Source: 2-12-FULL-60-25 sp964638165 (GTDB lineage Bacteria > Patescibacteriota > Patescibacteriia > 2-12-FULL-60-25). From it: 5,948 nucleotides of DNA. Positions 1 to 4,684 of the stretch are shown piece after piece; position 1 is the stretch's first letter; each line of letters opens with the position of its first letter. The DNA is taken from the NCBI GenBank assembly GCA_964638165.1, contig CAZWYJ010000071.1, positions 1 through 5,948 of the forward strand, in the 5' to 3' direction. The notes under the pieces were generated by a model. That model saw only the letters and a list, made by a program, of their open reading frames with translations, did no database searches and was not told the origin of the DNA. The position numbers and the translations under genes were made by a program.

Positions 1-35
1 CCTGCATTCGCAGGGCACCCCGCGAATGCGGGGTG
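1..35. repeat. Two adjacent hairpins at the window edge
   Basis: Two short inverted repeats lie side by side: CCTGC/GCAGG at 1-14 (5 bp, 4-nt loop) and CACCCCGC/GCGGGGTG at 16-35 (8 bp, loop GAAT). An alternative 8-bp pairing, GCATTCGC at 4-11 with GCGAATGC at 22-29, excludes both. The element may continue to the left of the window. It could be a second, weaker terminator or part of an intergenic repeat. No T-run is visible on either side, so its role is unknown. Confidence 0.4.
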
Positions 36-40
36 AACCC

Positions 41-79
41 ATAAACAAACAACCGTCGGGATAATACCGACGATTGTTC
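41..79 (-). terminator. Intrinsic terminator after tRNA-Gly
   Basis: Read on the minus strand, an AACAA-x-CGTCGG arm pairs with its complement (48-59 with 67-78). This gives 11 pairs interrupted by one A/C mismatch, with a 7-nt loop at 60-66. The stem is followed by a T-rich tract (TTGTTTGTTTAT on the minus strand). It starts 3 bases after the CCA end of the tRNA, which is where its terminator should be. Confidence 0.7.
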
Positions 80-81
80 GC

Positions 82-156
82 TGGAGCGGGTAGGGGGAGT
101 TGAACCCCCATCTCGTCCTTGGCAAGGACGCATAATAGCCGCTATACGATACCCGC
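82..156 (-). tRNA. tRNA-Gly (anticodon GCC), CCA encoded
   Basis: The reverse complement folds into a complete cloverleaf. The acceptor stem is GCGGGTA/TACCCGC (150-156 with 86-92). The anticodon stem CGTCC/GGACG closes the 7-nt loop TTGCCAA, placing anticodon GCC at 121-123 (plus coordinates). The T stem is GGGGG/CCCCC with a canonical TTCAACT loop. The discriminator is T (85), and CCA is encoded in the DNA at 82-84. The body is 72 nt plus CCA. The D stem is weak: only about three pairs, one of them G-U, with a T/T mismatch in the fourth position. The tRNA reads GGC and GGT glycine codons. It appears to be a single-gene unit with its own terminator. Confidence 0.95.
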
Positions 157-174
157 CTACGCCCTTCGGGCTTC

Positions 175-239
175 GGCGGGCAAGCCCGCCATCAACCGAT
201 GGGATTTTTTGTCTTCGGACACAGGCGGGCAAGCCCGCT
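175..239. repeat. Pair of GGCGGGCAAGCCCGC palindromes
   Basis: The palindrome GGCGGGC-AA-GCCCGCC occupies 175-190. A second copy at 224-239 shares 15 consecutive bases with it and differs only at the last position. The first copy is preceded by another small hairpin, GCCC-TTC-GGGC, at 161-171. Two copies 49 bp apart in noncoding DNA suggest an interspersed REP-like element rather than chance. Function is unknown. Confidence 0.6.
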
Positions 240-272
240 TGGATCCGGAAGAGATAGCTATTTTGCGGGGGA

Positions 273-301
273 ATCCTACCAATTCCTTCCAAAGAATGCA
301 A
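273..301 (-). promoter_or_regulatory. Possible promoter for tRNA-Gly
   Basis: On the minus strand TTGCAT (296-301) and TAGGAT (273-278) are separated by 17 bp. The -10 is preceded by a TGG, matching the extended -10 pattern TGN. The spacing is ideal, but the -35 matches consensus at only three positions. The start would lie about 110 nt upstream of the tRNA, so this is tentative. Confidence 0.25.
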
Positions 302-362
302 GGGGCTGTATCGTCATCTCACGATAGCGACTTTTTCGACGAACAAGATCTCCATCGGGCAG

Positions 363-445
363 AGCTCCCCCCCGCAAGGGGAGGGGCTGGGGGCCGTGCC
401 CCGTTCTACGGGGTGGGCCGTTTTCCCCGCAAGGGAAGGGCCGGG
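363..445. repeat. REP-like GC palindromes, copies A and B
   Basis: Copy A (363-388) is an AGCTCCCC.../...GGGGAGGGGCT stem with a GCAA loop at 374-377, one C/A mismatch and one G-U pair. Copy B (421-445) is a degenerate version with the same GCAA loop. Its right arm, AAGGGAAGGGCCGGG (431-445), is identical over 15 bases to a third copy downstream of lexA (4073-4087). Between A and B lies a small CCCCG/CGGGG hairpin (399-413). Shared arms in separate intergenic regions indicate one dispersed repeat family. Confidence 0.6.
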
Positions 446-489
446 CCCGCCCGCCACGCAAGCCGAGTCCGCGAGGCGTTGCGGGCGGG
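446..489. repeat. Long GC-rich stem-loop after the lamin-tail gene
   Basis: CCCGCCCGC (446-454) pairs with GCGGGCGGG (481-489). After one C/T mismatch, ACGC (456-459) pairs with GCGT (476-479), leaving a 16-nt loop. It begins 12 bases beyond the stop codon of the minus-strand gene (501-503), where a terminator would be expected. No U-run follows on the minus strand. It may slow or stop transcription or protect the mRNA 3' end, but it is not a textbook intrinsic terminator. Confidence 0.45.
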
Positions 490-500
490 GGTGGGCCGTC

Positions 501-3152
501 TCACACCCTCGCTTTCTTCGCCAGCCTTTTCCGTTTGACGTACTCGCGGAGACGCTTGGATGTGCCAGTGGCCGCAATCGCTCCACCTGCGGCGATGAAG
601 GGGATCCAGTCCGGTAGCCCGGTTTTCTTTCCTTCGGATGGTGGTGTGACCGTACCTTCGGCGTGGGAGATAAGCGTCACATCATCCGCTGATCGAACGA
701 CGATCGTTGGTGTTTCCTTGCGGATATTGAGGAGCGCGCTCACGCTGATCTTGTCGTCTTTCTGAAAACGCTTGGCACGAATATTTGCCGCGGACGGAAT
801 GGAAACTGTCACGTCCACGCCGTCCTCTGTTTCAATGGAGAGCGATGAGGCACTGACAGCTTTTACGATTCCTTCGACATTCGTGAGACTCCACGCGTCT
901 TCGCTTCCCGGGGCGAGGAGATCAACCGTCCGTGGTACGGGTGGCGTTCCCGTCGCCATTGTCATCCAGACATCGGTCGTTTTCATGCGCAGTTCCGGTC
1001 CCTGGTACGTGGTGGAAAGCGTGCCGTTTACTTGGACGGTTGAGCCGAATGCCGGAACATTGAGGTGCTTCGGGAGATAGACCATGAGTCCGCGGCCATC
1101 CTCGGCGAGAAGGACGAAGACGTGGGATGCTCCGAAGAGTCGGTGCACGGATCCGACGGTTCCGCTCACGCGGACGCGCGAACCGTTCAGTGATGAGTTG
1201 AACATATCGGAGAAAGGGTATGGAGTGATAGCATCGGATTTTTTTGAAGATGTCTTTACGTCCCCTGATGAGGAATTTTCAGCATTCGACTGCTCGGCAA
1301 CGCTCATGATTTCGCTGATGAGATCACTCGACGGATCGTTCGCCGGTGATGTCTGCTCGTCCGTATCGGCGATCGCATCTTCGTCGAATTGATTCTGCGC
1401 ACCCGGGGTGAGCATCGAGGCAATATGCCATTCGCGCGTGGTCGAATGAAATGCCCATGATTCACCTTTTGCGAGCGATGGGATCTCCGTGGCATCGAGC
1501 ACGACCCCATTCGTCTCCGTGAGCGTGAGTGCGTCTCCGCCATTGTTCAGACGCGCACTTGAGAGTGGCGCGATGAGGTATGGCGAAGCCGTGAGCGCGG
1601 TATGCGCGGGGATGCGCGCGATCGTACCTTGTGCGTCTTTGAGTAAGAGCTCGCGATCCGTGCTCGTTGTGCCGTCCGCAAAAACAAGCTCGACCCATTC
1701 CGGACCGGAAAGCGGATTCGAGACGGCTTCGGAAAGGCGGACGCTGATCCGCGGAGCAGACGGTGTTGTGCTCGTCGCGTTCGAGACAATGGCTTCCGTT
1801 GACGTCGTTGCGGACGCGGTTGAGCCGCTCGTCTCCGCGACGGACGACGTCGTTGTCTTCGTGGCGGATGTTGAATTCGTCTGTGACGGGGTGGTATAGA
1901 TGACGTTTTCTGCGGCTGGCGTCATCGTCTCGGTCGTATTCCATGCATCCGTTTGCGGATTGCGCGCCCAAGACGTTCCCTTTTCGAGCTCGGGAATCAT
2001 CGTCGTTTCAATGATCTCGCCATCCGTTTCGCGCAGGGAAAGGGTTTCGCCGTCATTATTGAGCTTTGCGGATGACAGGGAAACGATGAGGTATGGCGCA
2101 ATCGTGAGTGGCGTATTCGCGGCGATCGTCGCAATGCGCCCCTTGCCGTCATAGAGAAAGAGTTCGCGATCCGTGCCCGTTGTACTTGATTCGAATCGAA
2201 GCTCGATCCATTCCTTTCCCGATGTCGGATTTGAAACGACCTCGCTGATCGTCACGAAGCGTCGAGTGATATCGGGCGTTTCTGCGGACATTGTTTCCGT
2301 CTGCGTCTCAGTCACGATCTCCGTGGTCGAAGATGTTACGGACGCTTCATTGGATGTGATGATCTCAACCGTCGTTGTCGCGCCGGACATGATCGCTTCC
2401 GTTGTTGTCGGAGAACTCGTCTCGACATCCGTCGTTTCCATTTCTATTGATGTCGTGACCTCGGATGAGACGGTTTCTGTTGATTCTACGGGCGAGGGGA
2501 CCTCGTCCCTATGATCTGACGAACAGAGATCGCAGACGCCCGGCGTTCCCTGATCGAGGATGCCCGCTTTCCAGTTCGACGATGTTGTTGCCGTGGTCCA
2601 GCTATCGCTGCGATCGCCACTCGATGTTGCGGATCCGCGGATCATGGACGCGAAGGACCCTGTTGATCCCGCGAACGGAGCCGACCCGTCTCCGGCCCGG
2701 TCAATCGCGAGGCCGGAGGCATCACGAAGCTCGAGTCCGAGCGTGCTATTCGAGAGGCTCACGCCCGTTGTCACAAGTTGGACCGTTGTCGCGAGCGCGG
2801 ATTTTTCATTTGTCTCCGCGTAGTTTGCGATGAGGTAGGTGCCGAATGGCGGAATCTCCGCTCCGTCCGGAATCGTCAGGATGCGGTCCGGTTCCATCAT
2901 GTCATGGAGCGTGTAGCCACCAATCGTGGCCGCGGTTTCTCCGAGATTGACGAGCTCGATCCATTCGTCCGCGATGGACAAGCTTGATCCTGCCCACGCA
3001 ATTTCCTCAATGAGGATATTCGATGTTTGCGCGAGAGCGGGGAGGGGGTGAAGGAGTGAGAGCGGAACACAAAGAGCGATCGTGATCATTGTGGTTGTCA
3101 TGCGCATGAGGGCGCACGGAAACAACCGTCGGCGAGCGTATCGTCGTGGCAT
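501..3152 (-). CDS. Secreted membrane-anchored protein with three lamin-tail domains and OB-fold domains
   Basis: The 883-aa protein begins with an Arg-rich stretch and a signal peptide (hydrophobic core about 22-39, likely cut after PALA at residue 41). Three lamin-tail-like domains follow: about 44-206, 297-415 and 467-590. Each shows the EWIEL or EWVEL strand, and the second and third have PYLI and an SSA-LNN turn. Thr/Ser/Glu-rich linkers (about 211-296 and 418-466) separate them. Residues about 645-735 look like an OB fold (VRVSGTVGSV, FVLLAEDGRG, GSTVQVNGTL), and about 741-828 looks like a second, divergent one. A hydrophobic segment near 846-864 is followed by a basic tail, implying an outward-facing protein anchored at its C-terminus. 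Lamin-tail and OB domains occur in bacterial surface proteins and extracellular nucleases, but no nuclease motif is seen. DNA binding at the surface is a guess. A CDLC pair at 207-210 ends the first domain. The start is uncertain: neither Met1 nor Met16 or Met18 has a Shine-Dalgarno sequence, and Met16 gives a more ordinary signal peptide. Confidence 0.85.
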   Translation of the reverse strand: MPRRYARRRLFPCALMRMTTTMITIALCVPLSLLHPLPALAQTSNILIEEIAWAGSSLSIADEWIELVNLGETAATIGGYTLHDMMEPDRILTIPDGAEIPPFGTYLIANYAETNEKSALATTVQLVTTGVSLSNSTLGLELRDASGLAIDRAGDGSAPFAGSTGSFASMIRGSATSSGDRSDSWTTATTSSNWKAGILDQGTPGVCDLCSSDHRDEVPSPVESTETVSSEVTTSIEMETTDVETSSPTTTEAIMSGATTTVEIITSNEASVTSSTTEIVTETQTETMSAETPDITRRFVTISEVVSNPTSGKEWIELRFESSTTGTDRELFLYDGKGRIATIAANTPLTIAPYLIVSLSSAKLNNDGETLSLRETDGEIIETTMIPELEKGTSWARNPQTDAWNTTETMTPAAENVIYTTPSQTNSTSATKTTTSSVAETSGSTASATTSTEAIVSNATSTTPSAPRISVRLSEAVSNPLSGPEWVELVFADGTTSTDRELLLKDAQGTIARIPAHTALTASPYLIAPLSSARLNNGGDALTLTETNGVVLDATEIPSLAKGESWAFHSTTREWHIASMLTPGAQNQFDEDAIADTDEQTSPANDPSSDLISEIMSVAEQSNAENSSSGDVKTSSKKSDAITPYPFSDMFNSSLNGSRVRVSGTVGSVHRLFGASHVFVLLAEDGRGLMVYLPKHLNVPAFGSTVQVNGTLSTTYQGPELRMKTTDVWMTMATGTPPVPRTVDLLAPGSEDAWSLTNVEGIVKAVSASSLSIETEDGVDVTVSIPSAANIRAKRFQKDDKISVSALLNIRKETPTIVVRSADDVTLISHAEGTVTPPSEGKKTGLPDWIPFIAAGGAIAATGTSKRLREYVKRKRLAKKARV

Positions 3153-3247
3153 AGGATGAGGTGAAAATGAGAGGGCGAAAAGTTGAAAGTGTTTCGCTCC
3201 TTGTATTCATTTAGTCTCATGAGCCGTCCCTTTACGCAAACGTCCCG

Positions 3248-3275
3248 TGGATAAGTCATTTTTTTCGCTTATCTA
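3248..3275. promoter_or_regulatory. Inverted repeat between divergent genes
   Basis: TGGATAAG (3248-3255) and CTTATCTA (3268-3275) form an 8-bp stem with one G-U pair around a T-rich 12-nt spacer. It lies between the lamin-tail gene and lexA, just upstream of the lexA -35. It could be a protein-binding site or be incidental. No clear -35/-10 pair for the minus-strand gene was found in this intergenic region. Confidence 0.25.
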
Positions 3276-3282
3276 AAGGCTC

Positions 3283-3311
3283 TTGACGTTATTCCGCGAA
3301 TGTTCTATTTT
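3283..3311 (+). promoter_or_regulatory. lexA promoter
   Basis: TTGACG (3283-3288) and TATTTT (3306-3311) are separated by exactly 17 bp, a good vegetative sigma-factor promoter. Transcription would start near 3318, giving a leader of about 77 nt before the lexA ATG. The leader is C-rich and contains ACGCCCCACG twice (3363-3372 and 3377-3386, 14-bp period). It has no Shine-Dalgarno sequence. Confidence 0.6.
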
Positions 3312-3316
3312 TGTTC
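3302..3316 (+). promoter_or_regulatory. Probable LexA operator, GTTC-N7-GTTC
   Basis: GTTC at 3302-3305 and GTTC at 3313-3316 form a direct repeat with an 11-bp period; the longer unit TGTTCTA is repeated exactly (3301-3307 and 3312-3318). The two half-sites bracket the -10 of the lexA promoter, so a bound repressor would block polymerase. GTTC-N7-GTTC is the known alphaproteobacterial SOS-box form; it differs from the inverted CGAAC-N4-GTTCG of Bacillus and the CTG-N10-CAG of E. coli. Assignment to LexA rests on position and half-site sequence. Confidence 0.65.
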
Positions 3317-3394
3317 TATACATGACTGTATCGCGTTCGCCGTCGGGGCAAGCGTTTTCCCCACGCCCCACGATCTACGCCCCACGCCCTATTT

Positions 3395-4015
3395 ATGTCT
3401 TCCCCAACACCCAAGCAAAAAGAAGTCCTGGACTTCATCGTCCAGTTCATCAATGAAGAAGGGTATGCCCCTTCCTATCGCGAGATCGCCGACGGTCTCA
3501 AACTCGCTTCGCCTTCAACCGTGCACGTGCATATTCAGGCCTTGCGCGAGCGGGGATTTTTGCGAGCGAATGGCGGGAATTCGCGTGAGCTCGAGCCAAC
3601 GGATAAGGCGGTGCGATGGGGAAGGAGTGTCCTTCTTCCGCTCGCCGGAATTATCACCGCGGGTGAGCCGATTGAGGCAATCCAGGAGCATGAGACCATG
3701 GCGATTCCGGTTGATCTTGCGCCGGATTCTGCGAACTCCTACGTGTTGCGTGTCAAAGGGGAGTCCATGATTGATGATGGAATTTTCGACGGGGATTACG
3801 TTGTTGTGGAGCGGAACCCATCTCCGAAGAATGGTGATGTCGTGGTGGCGCTTCTCGATAATACGCATGCCACGCTCAAGCGTTTCTATCGGGAAAAGGA
3901 TCGCATCCGTCTTCAGCCCGCAAATGCCACGATGAAACCGATTTACGCATTTGATCCATTGATTCAGGGGGTGGTGAGGGCGGTCATCCGAACCTTTCGT
4001 CCCAGGATGATTTAG
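3395..4015 (+). CDS. lexA: LexA, SOS-response repressor and self-cleaving protease
   Basis: The 206-aa product matches LexA in length and architecture. A winged helix-turn-helix DNA-binding domain covers about residues 1-68 (KQKEVLDFI, then SYREIADGL and SPSTVHVHIQAL). The S24 peptidase domain covers about 78-203. The autocleavage bond is Ala89-Gly90 in GIITAGEP. The catalytic serine is Ser124 in GESMIDDGI and the general-base lysine is Lys162 in ATLKRFY, so the protein should be active. LexA represses DNA-repair genes until RecA bound to single-stranded DNA triggers its self-cleavage. The ATG fits the usual LexA N-terminus, although no Shine-Dalgarno sequence precedes it. The promoter carries a likely LexA box, implying autoregulation. 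Neighbours are a divergent surface-protein gene and, downstream on the same strand, a small DUF6504-like gene 240 bp away. Confidence 0.96.
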   Translation: MSSPTPKQKEVLDFIVQFINEEGYAPSYREIADGLKLASPSTVHVHIQALRERGFLRANGGNSRELEPTDKAVRWGRSVLLPLAGIITAGEPIEAIQEHETMAIPVDLAPDSANSYVLRVKGESMIDDGIFDGDYVVVERNPSPKNGDVVVALLDNTHATLKRFYREKDRIRLQPANATMKPIYAFDPLIQGVVRAVIRTFRPRMI

Positions 4016-4025
4016 AAAACTTTTA

Positions 4026-4047
4026 AAATCGCGATTCGCTCGCGTTT
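4026..4047 (+). terminator. Weak hairpin after lexA
   Basis: CGCGA (4030-4034) pairs with TCGCG (4040-4044). AAA and TTT extend the stem around one bulged T. It sits 10 bases past the lexA stop codon, but only three Ts follow, so termination may be inefficient and lexA transcripts may read into the next gene. Confidence 0.3.
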
Positions 4048-4056
4048 CCCTCATCG

Positions 4057-4087
4057 AGCTCCCTTCCCTTTCAAGGGAAGGGCCGGG
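4057..4087. repeat. REP-like palindrome, copy C
   Basis: CCCTTCCCTT (4061-4070) and AAGGGAAGGG (4073-4082) form a perfect 10-bp inverted repeat around TC. It is preceded by GAGCT, as is copy A near 362-366. The right arm and following CCGGG are identical over 15 bases to 431-445. It lacks a T-run, so it looks like a dispersed intergenic repeat rather than a terminator. Confidence 0.65.
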
Positions 4088-4147
4088 GATGGGTGTGGAA
4101 TAGCGAGGGGTAGGGGGAGGGTCGTCAAAAGGTGAGTCGTGGCCGTG

Positions 4148-4218
4148 TAGAAGAGATATTGCAGGCATGGGCGATGGTTGGGGTAGGGGTATCTCAATCA
4201 TCGACAAGATCTCTTCTA
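4148..4218 (+). other. Nested inverted repeats, candidate structured RNA or control element
   Basis: TAGAAGAGAT (4148-4157) is the exact reverse complement of ATCTCTTCTA (4209-4218), giving a 10-bp outer stem. Inside it CGATGGTTG (4172-4180) pairs with CAATCATCG (4195-4203), 9 bp with one G-U, around a G-rich 14-nt loop. The element ends 37 bases before the start codon of the 95-aa gene. It may be a small RNA, a leader of a longer transcript reading through from lexA, or a pair of DNA sites for a regulator. No known RNA family is recognised. Confidence 0.4.
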
Positions 4219-4244
4219 TTCGTTCATGACAAAACGCATACAAA

Positions 4245-4250
4245 TATAAA
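4245..4250 (+). promoter_or_regulatory. -10 box implying a leaderless transcript
   Basis: TATAAA lies 5 bases before the ATG of the 95-aa gene. This would place the transcription start at or next to the start codon. No Shine-Dalgarno sequence is present, which agrees with leaderless translation. The -35 region is poor (TTCATG at 4223-4228, 16-bp spacing). Confidence 0.4.
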
Positions 4251-4255
4251 TCACT

Positions 4256-4543
4256 ATGTTCTCCATCGCTAAGTTTTTCTCTTCTATGTTGTACGAACCT
4301 GTTCGCCAGCCGATTGATGTGCTCGCCGTCTTTCGCAAAGGCATCGCCGAGCCCATGACATTCAAGTGGGGGAATCGGTACTATCAGGTTCAGAAAGTTG
4401 ATCTCGTACACACGGAACACGATGGTCGCGAACGAATCTACTACTTCTCGGTTTCAAATGCGGCATCCGCCTATCGCATCTCTTTCCGTTCGAGCAGTCT
4501 CACGTGGACATTGGAGGAGAAATGCGAAGGCGCGTTCGCTTGA
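4256..4543 (+). CDS. Small conserved-type protein, resembles DUF6504
   Basis: A 95-aa soluble protein with alternating beta-rich segments. After an N-terminal extension the core reads PIDVLAVFRKGIAEPMTFKWGNRYYQV, then a short charged loop, RIYYFSV, AYRISF and WTLEE. This pattern (basic turn, FKW-G-RYY-V strand, YYF strand, terminal W-L-E) resembles my recollection of the DUF6504-type small proteins, encoded beside or fused to Y-family or DnaE2 polymerases in other bacteria. The match is from memory, not a search. Position after lexA fits a DNA-damage role, but no clear GTTC-N7-GTTC box precedes it. Only one cysteine and no catalytic motif are visible. It probably has its own promoter, since 240 bp with a palindrome and a possible structured element separate it from lexA. 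Met11 is an alternative start. It is read as real because its composition is protein-like and overlapping frames are not. Confidence 0.7.
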   Translation: MFSIAKFFSSMLYEPVRQPIDVLAVFRKGIAEPMTFKWGNRYYQVQKVDLVHTEHDGRERIYYFSVSNAASAYRISFRSSSLTWTLEEKCEGAFA

Positions 4544-4635
4544 GCTTGTTCAGAATCTTAACGCAACATCTTGTCGAGCTTCATGGTTTTCGCTTGAAAT
4601 TTAGAGGTTTTATCTGGATACAAGATTTTAAACAG

Positions 4636-4649
4636 GCTCTTAGAAGAGC
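4636..4649. repeat. Short perfect inverted repeat GCTCTT/AAGAGC
   Basis: GCTCTT (4636-4641) and AAGAGC (4644-4649) are separated by AG. The site occupies the -35 region of the pilin gene promoter, so it may be an operator. It contains the octamer TAGAAGAG that recurs around the upstream gene. No T-run follows, so it is a poor terminator candidate. Confidence 0.35.
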
Positions 4650-4669
4650 GTGTCTGACCGCGCCAAATT

Positions 4670-4678
4670 TGCTATACT
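4670..4678 (+). promoter_or_regulatory. Extended -10 promoter of the pilin gene
   Basis: TGC-TATACT is an extended -10 (TGN plus TATACT, five of six to consensus). It ends 6 bases before the ATG, so transcription should begin at the start codon and the mRNA should be leaderless. No convincing -35 or Shine-Dalgarno sequence is present. Confidence 0.6.
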
Positions 4679-4684
4679 ATCTTC

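Larger units (their letters stand above)
157..500. other. Noncoding intergenic stretch rich in palindromes
   Basis: No credible coding region is present in these 344 bases. The open frames here are short, Pro/Arg/Gly-rich on both strands, and run through palindromes or the tRNA. It holds two copies of a GGCGGGCAAGCCCGC palindrome (near 175-190 and 224-239). A weak hairpin TATCGT/ACGATA (309-326) is followed by a plus-strand T5. GC-rich stem-loops fill 361-489, just after the stop codon of the minus-strand lamin-tail gene. Confidence 0.7.

Noticed and set aside
119..538. 139-codon plus-strand frame
   Set aside because: It starts inside the tRNA and runs through palindromes, with low-complexity Arg/Gly/Pro composition.
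845..860. LPDW near the C-terminus of the lamin-tail protein as a sortase signal (residues 846-849)
   Set aside because: The Thr-Gly of LPXTG is missing; a simple membrane anchor explains the hydrophobic run and basic tail. Coordinates here are residue numbers.
535..2514. Chain of plus-strand open frames opposite the lamin-tail gene
   Set aside because: They are Val/Ser-rich mirror images of the Thr/Ser/Glu-rich minus-strand protein, have no domain logic, and are broken into pieces.
4213..4225. TTCTATTCGTTC as a LexA box for the 95-aa gene
   Set aside because: The first half-site is CTTC and the spacing is 5 rather than 7 bases, so it does not fit the lexA box.
4294..4305. CGAAC-CT-GTTCG as a Bacillus-type SOS box
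   Set aside because: The spacer is 2 bases instead of 4 and the site lies within codons of the 95-aa gene.
3515..4420. 301-codon minus-strand frame opposite lexA
   Set aside because: It overlaps lexA, the REP-like palindrome and the 95-aa gene, and its translation has no recognisable features.
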